This document shows positions 18,145-26,801 of a DNA stretch of 63,646 nucleotides, in pieces. The notes beneath the pieces were generated by a model. That model ran no database searches. It was not told the DNA's origin and saw nothing but the letters and a program-made list of their open reading frames with translations. Numbering within the stretch: position 1 is the first letter of the stretch; every line of letters starts with the position of its first letter. The stretch is from NCBI GenBank assembly GCA_021804355.1, contig JAJZHP010000002.1, positions 1 through 63,646 on the forward strand. Reading direction: 5' to 3'. This DNA comes from Pseudomonadota bacterium. Lineage in GTDB: Bacteria > Pseudomonadota > Gammaproteobacteria > Pseudomonadales > Moraxellaceae. The position numbers and the translations under genes are program-made.

Positions 18145-19092
18145 TCAAGGTTGGACAGGTTCAAAGCCATAGCGTTGTAGTATCTGTTGCGCTGTGGGTG
18201 ATACCAGAAACTGGAGCCATCGCTGTGCGGCTTGTGGGTGCGGTGCATCGCGCAATTGACCGGCGGCATACGTGGCCGTGATGTTGTTTTGCGCGGGAAT
18301 TTTTATCATCGCCAAGGGATGCTTGATCATGCTCTGAAAGACGGCTTCGGATAACCAGGTGACACCGGCATCACCTTGGTGCTGCATAAGCCATAGAGGT
18401 GTCTGGCGATGATGTATGCGCGTGAGTTTTGTCGTGCCATCGTTGACTTTGGTGACGTAAACCTGGTGTAACAGGGTATCACCTCCGGCAGAACGCAAGG
18501 CTTGCTGGATTTGGCGGCCTATGCCTTCGAAGGCTGGGTTCGGCAGTACCACGCGTACCTGAGGCTTGCCTAGGTCAGTTAGGTCATGAATGTGTGCAGG
18601 GTTGTCAGCAGGAATCATGATGGCCAGAACATTGCGGGCATACATCGTTTTATGGATGAGCAAACCCTGTTGTTCCAGAGCAGTAACCCGCTTAAGCCCG
18701 GCGGCATAGATATCTGCATGTACCGTCCAGGTCATGTTGCCTACGGTAACGGTGCCTCCTTGCTGAATTTGCTGAGCCAGCAGTCCCGGGGGCAGAGTCT
18801 CATAGTAAACGTGTTGTCGATATTCAGGGTAAATGTCGATAAATGCATGAACCAGAGGGGCCATGGCAAAAAAATAATTGCCTCCTACCAGGAGTGAGAG
18901 CTGACTGTCCGCGGGATTGCCGTGGAAGTCCGGAAGATTGTCGATGTCAGGGACGGTAAACTCGAGGCCATGCTGGCTAACAGGGTTGTTCTCGCCCTTG
19001 CTCCATGGCGGATAAAGGTCATCGGCCTGTACGATCGTGCTTAAGATAACCAGGACAGGCCATAATCGTTGCAGTAATCTGGGTATGAACAT
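18145..19092 (-). CDS. periplasmic solute-binding protein, ModA/sulfate-binding-like
   Basis: The 315-residue product begins with a signal peptide ending near VQA (about residue 23). The rest fits a type II periplasmic binding fold: LSLLVGGNYFFAMAPLVHAFIDIYPEY near the first lobe, NVLAIMIPADNPAHIHDLTDL in the hinge region and a C-terminal AQRWLQFLVSPTAQQILQRYGF, which is typical of molybdate/sulfate-class binding proteins. No ABC permease or ATPase is linked to it. Instead it sits between a Tat-signal DsrE-like gene (13 bp upstream) and doxDA (9 bp downstream), so it may present a sulfur oxyanion to the DoxDA enzyme or sense it. That role is inference. Confidence 0.75.
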   Translation of the reverse strand: MFIPRLLQRLWPVLVILSTIVQADDLYPPWSKGENNPVSQHGLEFTVPDIDNLPDFHGNPADSQLSLLVGGNYFFAMAPLVHAFIDIYPEYRQHVYYETLPPGLLAQQIQQGGTVTVGNMTWTVHADIYAAGLKRVTALEQQGLLIHKTMYARNVLAIMIPADNPAHIHDLTDLGKPQVRVVLPNPAFEGIGRQIQQALRSAGGDTLLHQVYVTKVNDGTTKLTRIHHRQTPLWLMQHQGDAGVTWLSEAVFQSMIKHPLAMIKIPAQNNITATYAAGQLRDAPHPQAAQRWLQFLVSPTAQQILQRYGFEPVQP

Positions 19093-19105
19093 AGGAAATC
19101 CCTCC

Positions 19106-19906
19106 CTACTTGGCGTACATGAAACCTGCGAGTTGCAGTTCAGGTAGCGTACCTACGATGCCGGGCGTTAATACCACATCAGGAATCAGGTGGTTGGTAA
19201 GTTCAGCGGCAAGGTGAGGTAACGATAATTGGTCCGGATTATTCCCCTGAGCGTGCATTTTGCTGGACAGTTCAAATATTGCATTATGACAGGCGAGAAA
19301 TACGACACCCCGCGCCTGTAGGGTTGGAATGCTGTTGTCTTGGGGAGAAAAAACGCCTGCCGTGTTTTGCAAGTCATGAGGATCGGCGGATAGGGCGACA
19401 GGAATGTTCATCAGGGTGTTGTTTTTGAAGTCGGGGCCAGCTATCTGGCTGAGGTGATATTTGTCCCAGATGTAGTTGTCATAAAGGGCAAGATGCGCTG
19501 TGCCATGTGTGCCTGCCAAGACGAGGAAGTCAGCATGGCCAAAAGCAAAAACCTGGGTGTTAAGGGTGTTACGCATCAAGTTAAGCCAGGGGCCATGCAA
19601 GTCTGTGGCATCCCACACTTGTTTGTAGGGTGCCGCGTAGTTCATGATCAGGGTTAACGCTTCATGATCCCATTGCGAGGGATGATTGAGGATCATGTCA
19701 ACCGAGGTGAACTGACGCCGCCGTGGCGTGGCCTTCAGGGTGGTGATCAGTTTTTTTAGCAGTCCTTTATCAGTGATCAGGTCGGTGGGTATTGCCGATG
19801 AAGGGGAGGCTAACGCGCTGGCGCTGGCGGTGGCTCCTGCAATAGCAGCACTGGTCATCAGTCCCAGTAAGTCTCTGCGGCTCATTTCCATGGTCATCAG
19901 TTCCAT
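19106..19906 (-). CDS. Tat-exported DsrE-like protein
   Basis: The product, up to 266 residues, has a twin-arginine signal (MSRRDLLGLMTSAAIAG) near residues 9-25, so it should be exported folded and perhaps carry a cofactor. The C-terminal 120 residues resemble DsrE/DsrF-like sulfur-carrier proteins: ARGVVFLACHNAIFELSSKM, with a Cys in the position often used as sulfur-binding residue, and a final VVLTPGIVGTLPELQLAGFMYAK. The N-terminal part (LKATPRRRQFTSVDMIL) is unassigned. Three in-frame ATGs before the Tat motif leave the exact start open. It is first in the three-gene operon with a binding protein and DoxDA, supporting a sulfur role. Confidence 0.65.
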   Translation of the reverse strand: MELMTMEMSRRDLLGLMTSAAIAGATASASALASPSSAIPTDLITDKGLLKKLITTLKATPRRRQFTSVDMILNHPSQWDHEALTLIMNYAAPYKQVWDATDLHGPWLNLMRNTLNTQVFAFGHADFLVLAGTHGTAHLALYDNYIWDKYHLSQIAGPDFKNNTLMNIPVALSADPHDLQNTAGVFSPQDNSIPTLQARGVVFLACHNAIFELSSKMHAQGNNPDQLSLPHLAAELTNHLIPDVVLTPGIVGTLPELQLAGFMYAK

Positions 19907-19963
19907 ATAGGCATAAGAGTATGATGGCTAGTGTAGTAGAGCAAAAGCATACCGGGCATTAAA

Positions 19964-20320
19964 TCAAGCAGCTACCATCAATCCCAGGGTCATAGCGGCT
20001 GGAATAAACTGAATGAAAAGTATTTTGCGGTTAGCGGTTGCCGCTCCGTAAAGCCCAGCAATGGCAATGCAGCTTAAAAAAAAGATCTCGTCAGCTCGCC
20101 CCGAAGCGCCTTGTGCTGCGCCCCAGAACAGCCCTGCCGCCAGAAAGCCATTATATAAGCCTTGGTTGGCAGCCAGAACTCGGCTTGCCATGGCGGACTC
20201 CAGGCTTTGACCAAAAGCGCGCAGACCATACGGGCTGGTCCAGAGAAACATCTCCAACACTAAAATATAAACATGCAGGAGAGCTATCAGTATAACAAGG
20301 GCTTCGGTCAGGATTTTCAT
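19964..20320 (-). CDS. DUF1304 small membrane protein
   Basis: The 118-residue product matches the DUF1304 family: a short N-terminal helix, LHVYILVLEMFLWTSPYGLRAFG, then ANQGLYNGFLAAGLFWG and two more hydrophobic segments. About four membrane segments are visible, near residues 5-25, 50-68, 75-93 and 100-117. The role of the family is unknown. It is on the same strand as and just downstream of the transposase-related gene (4 bp gap), and lies upstream of the sulfur trio, separated by 57 bp. Confidence 0.85.
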   Translation of the reverse strand: MKILTEALVILIALLHVYILVLEMFLWTSPYGLRAFGQSLESAMASRVLAANQGLYNGFLAAGLFWGAAQGASGRADEIFFLSCIAIAGLYGAATANRKILFIQFIPAAMTLGLMVAA

Positions 20321-20324
20321 GAGG

Positions 20325-21035
20325 TTAAGAGGCTCCCAGCACAGTTTGTAGGTGTTGTCTTAGGTGACGCCATGGCGACTTAGGCTTAGGTCGGTCAGTG
20401 ATCATGTCTAAGGGCGGGGCGGGCAGCAGTCTGGTGAAGGGGGCCGTTACCTGCTCCGGAGCCACCCATGCCAGAAAATAGTGGTGATTGCCCTGTAAAA
20501 GTTCGGGAAGAGGGGCGGTCGGTAATCGCATTAACCATGCATAGCTTTTTTGTTCTTGCGCGAGCTGATTTAACAAGCGGTGGGTATCTACCCAGGGGAC
20601 ATCATGGGGGCGAAGGTAGGCGCTATGACTGCTCGCAGGATAACGTTCAAAGTTTTGCTGACAGTTGACTTGAACGGGCAGGTGATGCACATGCCGCACC
20701 ACTTCTTTTAAATAACGTTTTTCATCGACCCACAAGCTATGCCAATGACGTATAGAGGTAGGGTCATCATCAGCGGGTCCATGAGGGTATTTTATCGCTA
20801 AGCTAAATTCCAGGTTAAAAGCAGCCAGCCCCTGAGTGCCCGAATACAAGACCAAGTGCAGTTCATCGGGCAGTAAGCAATAAGCGTATAAGGAACAACC
20901 GCTGGCGCGCAAACTTGCACGCAGGCAGCGTTGCACATGGTGTACCCAGGATAGGCTCAGTACGGCGCTGCGCTGCAACCGAATTTGCACATAGTAGGTA
21001 CTGTTAGCGAGGTGTAGGGCATGTTTTTTTGGCAT
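20325..21035 (-). CDS. REP-associated (Y1/HUH) transposase-like protein, HUH motif altered
   Basis: The 236-residue protein resembles REP-associated tyrosine transposases (RAYT). It has the opening HLANSTYYVQIRLQ, a LRASGCSLYAYCLLPDELHLVL segment where family members have MPNHVHLL, and YLKEVVRHVHHLPVQVN followed by YPASSHSAYL as in RYIHLNPV-type helices. The HUH metal motif reads E58-L59-H60, so its first His is missing. Tyrosine is present in the YLKEV helix. I see no flanking inverted repeats or REP palindromes. It could be a domesticated or inactive relative. The stop lies 4 bp before the DUF1304 start. Confidence 0.75.
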   Translation of the reverse strand: MPKKHALHLANSTYYVQIRLQRSAVLSLSWVHHVQRCLRASLRASGCSLYAYCLLPDELHLVLYSGTQGLAAFNLEFSLAIKYPHGPADDDPTSIRHWHSLWVDEKRYLKEVVRHVHHLPVQVNCQQNFERYPASSHSAYLRPHDVPWVDTHRLLNQLAQEQKSYAWLMRLPTAPLPELLQGNHHYFLAWVAPEQVTAPFTRLLPAPPLDMITDRPKPKSPWRHLRQHLQTVLGAS

Positions 21036-21072
21036 CCACCCAGACTAGACGAGATTTTTAGCTTCGCAAGTC

Positions 21073-22035
21073 TTAAGTGGGTTGCCAGTGGTCGCAGGTG
21101 ATCAAACCGGTTTCCAGCGCTATGGGTACCCGCGAATCAGCCAGCTGCATGAGAGTTTCTGCCGCGGGTAAGGACAGTTCTGAGTCACTGGCCACAATAT
21201 TTAACGTGGTTTTGATGGAAATATAACCACCCGTGGTTTTATAGGCTTTCAGGTTGATACTGTCATGGATGCGGCGATAACTCTGCGCATTGCAGTATTC
21301 GATATCAGGCTGGTGCGTGATCACAGCAATCTGGTGAGGAGCAACCCTGGCTACTTCATCGAGGGGACGTACCAGTTGGCGCAAGCGACGGGAGGTGGCG
21401 ACGATCAGCTGACTAATGACGCTGGCATTGTGTTGTTTGCGCAGCGCATCCAAATTAGTCAGCGTGATAAGCAGGTAACAGCAAGCACCGCCGCGCGATG
21501 CACAGTGCTTGATGGTATCGCCCAGTCTGCGTACGGCTTGGGCGCGATTGCCCAGTCCGGTCAGCGGGTCCAGCGAACTCATTTTCTTGAGTTTACCATT
21601 GGCTTCAATCAGCGCCTGATTGTCACGCAACAAGCGATTGTACATGCTGCTGGTTCGTTCAGCGGCCCAGAGTCGAGGCAGTAGCTGTTCGTTCATCAAG
21701 GATTTATTGAGGAAGTCATCAACGCCTTGTTCAAAGGCATATAGTAGGGCGTCGCCGCCTTCTTTGGCGGTGAGCAAAATAACATAAGTAAAGTGATTCG
21801 AGGCTTCGTCGAGCTGACGAATCGATTGTGTCAGGGCGAGTCCATCCATTTCAGGCATAAGCCAATCAGCAATTAAAATGCTGGCGGGGCGTGCTTCCTG
21901 CTTGATCAGAGCATCCGATGCAGAATGGGCGTGACGTACATCAAGGTAGCCTGCACCCTTGATCAGACGGTTGATCATGACACTTGAAAACTTGGCATCA
22001 TCGACGACTAGTATGGAGATGTCGGTGTTGGGCAT
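21073..22035 (-). CDS. response regulator with degenerate GGDEF domain
   Basis: The 320-residue protein has an N-terminal receiver domain (residues about 6-125) with ILVVDD, phosphoacceptor Asp57 in IADWLMPEMDG, and the conserved LLTAKEGG Lys region. A coiled linker near 125-155 leads to a GGDEF-family domain beginning SSLDPLTGLGNR. At the catalytic loop, where active cyclases read RxGGDEF, this protein reads RVAPHQIAVI. It should therefore not make c-di-GMP, though it might still bind GTP or a partner. No histidine kinase is next to it. It starts 37 bp upstream of the RAYT-like gene's start codon end on the same strand. Confidence 0.85.
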   Translation of the reverse strand: MPNTDISILVVDDAKFSSVMINRLIKGAGYLDVRHAHSASDALIKQEARPASILIADWLMPEMDGLALTQSIRQLDEASNHFTYVILLTAKEGGDALLYAFEQGVDDFLNKSLMNEQLLPRLWAAERTSSMYNRLLRDNQALIEANGKLKKMSSLDPLTGLGNRAQAVRRLGDTIKHCASRGGACCYLLITLTNLDALRKQHNASVISQLIVATSRRLRQLVRPLDEVARVAPHQIAVITHQPDIEYCNAQSYRRIHDSINLKAYKTTGGYISIKTTLNIVASDSELSLPAAETLMQLADSRVPIALETGLITCDHWQPT

Positions 22036-22098
22036 GTCCAGTAATCCTTAACATCAGCGTAAGTAAGTAGTCAGCGAGTGCATCATAGATTATTTGAA

Positions 22099-23349
22099 TT
22101 ATGAACTCTTCCCGCCTCTGCAGTTAACTTTAGGCCAGTGCAGCATGCTAAGCAACAGGAATAGTCCAGGGAAACTGAGTAAAAGACAGAGTAGAAAAAA
22201 ATGGCTCCATCCTAAATGCTCGACCAACCACCCGCTGCTGGCATTGATCAGCGATCGTGGTAAAGCGGCCGCCGAGGTTAGCAGGGCAAATTGCGTAGCG
22301 GTATAACGCATGGATGTTTGTTGGGCCATGTACGCAACCAGCGCTGTCGTGCCCAGTCCTACGCCAAAGGCTTCGCCGGCGATAACGCCAGCCAGCGCAA
22401 AAATGCCGTGATGGCCCCAACTCAGCCACCAAAAACCCAGAATGGAGCTGGCCTGTAAAACGCCATAAATCCACAACGAACGAACTATCCCTAAGCGCAG
22501 CATGCCCATACCACCCACTAATCCACCGGTGACGCTGGCGATCAGGCCGGCTTGTTTGGCGACTAAACCCAGCGTGCTACGGCTGAATCCCATATCAAGG
22601 TAAAAGGGTGTGGCCAGTGTCGTGGCTAAACCATCGCCCAATTTGTAGATCATGACGAACAGTAAAATAAGCAGGGCTTGTCGTACGCCATGGCGTTCAA
22701 GAAAATCCTTGAAGGGAAAAACAAGGGCTTCGCGCAGATGCTGAGGGGCAAAATTTGAGCTTGCAGGCTCGCGCATGAGCAGGCTCATGGCTATGCCGGG
22801 TAGTAAGAACAGTGAACAGATCATAAATACCCAGGGCCAGGCGATCACGTCAGATAGCACCAGGGCCAGCGATCCAGGAATGAGTCCGGCAATTTTATAA
22901 GCATTAACATGCAGGCTACTGCCCAGGCCTAGCTCTTCATCAGGCAGGATTTCTCGTCGCAAAGCATCCAGCGCGGTATCCTGACTGGCGCTAAGCAGGC
23001 TGATGAGTAGTGCCCAGGCGCTGACCGCCCTCAGGTCGTGAGGCGATGTCCAGCCCAGGCCAATGAAGGCGATGATCAAGCCTATCAGGCAACCCAGTAT
23101 CCAGCTGCGACGCCGCCCTAGTGATGCTATGGACCAGCGATCCACCCAGGGCGCCCAAACCACCTTCAGGGCATAAGGCATCATCAGTAGACTGGTTAGC
23201 CCTATGCTGGTCAGGTTAATGCCAGCACTGCGTAGCCATGCCGGCAACAAATAGATAAACATGAACAGGGGGAGTCCTGAACTGAAGCCGCTGACGAGAC
23301 AGATCAGCATACGGCGCGAGCAAAGCACGCGATTCCAACGCTCAGTCAT
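22099..23349 (-). CDS. ampG: AmpG-like muropeptide permease (MFS)
   Basis: The 416-residue product has about 12 membrane segments and AmpG hallmarks: RMLICLVSGFSSGLPLFM near the start, LKVVWAPWVDRW, then SASQDTALDALRREILPDEE and LGLGSSLHVNAYKIAG. AmpG imports anhydromuropeptides from the periplasm for recycling, feeding the AmpD enzyme encoded at 7905-8474. I chose ATG 23349 because it restores the family N terminus (MTERWNRV); its first 8 bp overlap the stop of the upstream alkyltransferase-like gene, so the two are likely translationally coupled. The frame is open to 23400 only within that gene. Confidence 0.9.
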   Translation of the reverse strand: MTERWNRVLCSRRMLICLVSGFSSGLPLFMFIYLLPAWLRSAGINLTSIGLTSLLMMPYALKVVWAPWVDRWSIASLGRRRSWILGCLIGLIIAFIGLGWTSPHDLRAVSAWALLISLLSASQDTALDALRREILPDEELGLGSSLHVNAYKIAGLIPGSLALVLSDVIAWPWVFMICSLFLLPGIAMSLLMREPASSNFAPQHLREALVFPFKDFLERHGVRQALLILLFVMIYKLGDGLATTLATPFYLDMGFSRSTLGLVAKQAGLIASVTGGLVGGMGMLRLGIVRSLWIYGVLQASSILGFWWLSWGHHGIFALAGVIAGEAFGVGLGTTALVAYMAQQTSMRYTATQFALLTSAAALPRSLINASSGWLVEHLGWSHFFLLCLLLSFPGLFLLLSMLHWPKVNCRGGKSS

Positions 23350-23638
23350 GGATAAGTTTCCCGCGACACAGATGCCAGCCCTCCAAGTGCAGTCGCTCAC
23401 ATTGGGTACGCCCTTCGCGGCTGTGCTCGTCCAGCCCTAAGCGCTTATCTGCGCGCACGACCCTCCACCAGGGCAGGTGATCTGGGCAGTCACGCAGCCA
23501 GCGTGCAACCAGTCGGGCCGAGCCAGGATAACCGCTGCGTCTTGCCAACTCACCATAACTGCATAACTCTCCGGGCTTAAGGCTGGCGAGGGTTTGCAAA
23601 ATGATATGCTTTTTCTCCAGGGCATGATCGCGTAACAT
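23342..23638 (-). CDS. alkyltransferase-like (ATL/MGMT-like) DNA-binding protein
   Basis: The 98-residue protein has only the DNA-binding domain of the O6-alkylguanine transferase family: LKPGELCSYGELARRSGYPGSARLVARWL, then LPWWRVVRADKRLG. Active transferases read PCHRV at this loop; here it is PWWRVV, so Trp stands in for the catalytic Cys. ATL proteins of this kind bind bulky O6-alkylguanine and channel it to nucleotide excision repair. ATG 23638 begins MLRDHALEKKHIILQTL, the usual ATL N terminus. It overlaps the ampG start by 8 bp and is divergent from the HugZ-like gene, 40 bp away. Confidence 0.9.
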   Translation of the reverse strand: MLRDHALEKKHIILQTLASLKPGELCSYGELARRSGYPGSARLVARWLRDCPDHLPWWRVVRADKRLGLDEHSREGRTQCERLHLEGWHLCRGKLIHD

Positions 23639-23678
23639 GGGTTTGGGGTGAAATCTCAAGTCGAGGGGGAGGTTTAGT

Positions 23679-24341
23679 GTGGTGAAGTCTGCCGATCTTC
23701 GCAAGGCCCAGTTGTTGCTGTATGGGCATCATGCCTTGGCTCTGGGCACCGCCTCCTTGCAAGTGCCTGGGTATCCGTATGTGTCATTGGCTAGCTATGT
23801 GATGGGTTCGGATGGTTGTCCTTTGGTTTTGATATCTGAATTAGCAGAACACACCAACAATCTGAGACAGGATGCGCGTTGTTCGCTGTTGGTAACAGAT
23901 GAGGGGGCGGCGGGGCCGGAGCAGGCGCGGCTGACTCTCATCGCAGACGCGATGCCCCTGGCTGCAGACGAGGTGGCTCTGGAAGCTCAGCGTTTTTATC
24001 GTTATTTTCCGCAGATGCAGGACTTTCATACACGGCTGGATTTTAGGTTTTTTCGTCTGCATCCCTTGCAAGGGCGCTTTATTGCTGGTTTTGGGCGTGC
24101 CTATTGGTTAGATTGGGAGCCCCCCAAGACAAGTTTGTCCGTTGAGGCTGAAGCGACTTTAATTCGTCGTATGAACGAACAATCCTCATTGTCCGTGGTG
24201 GGGATCGATCCGCTGGGTATGGACTGGCGGCATGGTGAAAGTAGGCATCGTCATGTTTTTGAGATCGCCGTGGCCAGTGGAGAGGAGTTAGAACGCCGTG
24301 CCTTGGCGGCCTGGTCAGGAATTTTTACGGATCTCTCTTGA
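23679..24341 (+). CDS. HugZ-like pyridoxamine-phosphate-oxidase-fold protein
   Basis: The 220-residue product belongs to the HugZ/PNPOx-like split-barrel proteins with a C-terminal DUF2470-like helix domain. The barrel part includes LGTASLQVPGYPYVSLASYV, LISELAEHTNNLRQDARCSLLV and RLTLIADAMPL. The middle has FRFFRLHPLQGRFIAGFGRAYWL. The C terminus shows MNEQSSLSVVGIDPLGMDWR. HugZ relatives bind or degrade heme. The start is GTG 23679. The sigma-32 -35 element of groESL overlaps its stop codon, so expression of the two can interfere. Confidence 0.85.
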   Translation: MVKSADLRKAQLLLYGHHALALGTASLQVPGYPYVSLASYVMGSDGCPLVLISELAEHTNNLRQDARCSLLVTDEGAAGPEQARLTLIADAMPLAADEVALEAQRFYRYFPQMQDFHTRLDFRFFRLHPLQGRFIAGFGRAYWLDWEPPKTSLSVEAEATLIRRMNEQSSLSVVGIDPLGMDWRHGESRHRHVFEIAVASGEELERRALAAWSGIFTDLS

Positions 24342-24364
24342 AATGCATAGGCTCAGCCCCATCT
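24337..24364 (+). promoter_or_regulatory. sigma-32 heat-shock promoter of groESL
   Basis: CTTGAAA at 24337-24343 and CCCCATCT at 24357-24364 are separated by 13 bases and match the sigma-32 consensus (CTTGAAA, 11-16 bases, CCCCATnT) at every defined position. The -35 element contains the TGA stop of the HugZ-like gene. No CIRCE inverted repeat is present, so control by sigma-32 rather than HrcA is expected. Confidence 0.93.
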
Positions 24365-24478
24365 CGCTAACAGCCGTGTGGCGACCTGAATTAGGGTCAC
24401 GCGGGTTTCCCCTGGTTTTGCGGTAGGGACCGCACCGGGAAGACTGGAACCTTGAACCAACTGATAGGAGTGAACACG

Positions 24479-24769
24479 ATGAAGATGCGTCCTCTACATG
24501 ATCGCGTCGTTATTCGTCGCGTGGACGAAGAAGCTAAGACGGCTGGTGGTATTTTGCTGCCAGGTAATGCTGCTGAGAAGCCCTCACAAGGCGAAGTGAT
24601 CGCAGTAGGTAAGGGTATTTCCTTGGAAAATGGCGACCTGCGCGCTTTAGACGTCAAGGCTGGCGATAAGGTGTTGTTCGGTCAGTATGCCGGGTCTACG
24701 GTGAAGATCGATGGTCAGGAGTACCTGATCATGAAGGAAAGCGAAATTTTCGCTATCCTCGAAGCCTGA
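24479..24769 (+). CDS. groES: co-chaperonin GroES
   Basis: GroES is the 10-kDa heptameric lid of the GroEL chaperonin. The 96-residue product starts [18 protein letters not shown], with the mobile loop at [19 protein letters not shown] (about residues 17-35) and the closing [19 protein letters not shown] 24479 is chosen because it gives the exact family N terminus and has an AGGAG upstream; the open frame to 24452 is leader. A 115-base leader separates it from the sigma-32 promoter, and groEL follows after 43 bp. Confidence 0.98.
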   Translation: MKMRPLHDRVVIRRVDEEAKTAGGILLPGNAAEKPSQGEVIAVGKGISLENGDLRALDVKAGDKVLFGQYAGSTVKIDGQEYLIMKESEIFAILEA

Positions 24770-24809
24770 TTTCCGCTAGTTCCACTTGGATGAATTAATG
24801 AGGTCGTAA

Positions 24810-26459
<1,650 letters not shown>

Positions 26460-26488
26460 GCTATAGCCCTCTTAAGGCTGTAGGAGTA

Positions 26489-26517
26489 GGCTCCGGGGTT
26501 ATTCTCGGGGCCTTTTT
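26489..26517 (+). terminator. rho-independent terminator of groESL
   Basis: A stem GGCTCCG (26489-26495) pairs with CGGGGCC (26506-26512), with one G-T pair, around a 10-base loop, and five T follow at once. It starts 30 bases after the groEL stop. Confidence 0.8.
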
Positions 26518-26597
26518 GTTGTTGGTCGGCAGCGGGATGCATGTGCGAATAAGATCTGTTATCATTCAATAATCGTATACATTCGTATTGAGGTGAC

Positions 26598-26801
26598 ATG
26601 ATGCATGCTGAACGTGAAATTACAGCTCTAGGTCTGCACATAGGTATACCTGCACTGATCCTCTTCATGTTGTTTATTGTGGGTGATCTGGCCTATAAAG
26701 CTAAGGCGGGGCGCTTTGGTACCCTGGTATTATTTGGTGCTCTGGGTATGGGTGCTTTAGGTTTTGTCGTGAAGGTTGTCGTTTCTCACTACGTCGTCTA
26801 G
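26598..26801 (+). CDS. DUF2788 small membrane protein
   Basis: The 67-residue product has two hydrophobic stretches (about residues 14-32 and 42-63) joined by YKAKAGRFGTLVLF, the conserved block of DUF2788 proteins found in gammaproteobacteria. The function is unknown. Two adjacent ATG codons (26598, 26601) follow a GAGGTG. It is a single gene downstream of groESL and ends in a 4-bp convergent overlap with the cyclase gene. Confidence 0.85.
   Translation: MMHAEREITALGLHIGIPALILFMLFIVGDLAYKAKAGRFGTLVLFGALGMGALGFVVKVVVSHYVV

Noticed and set aside
24365-24478. Possible CIRCE operator before groES
   Set aside because: No TTAGCACTC/GAGTGCTAA inverted repeat exists in the leader; the sigma-32 promoter explains regulation.
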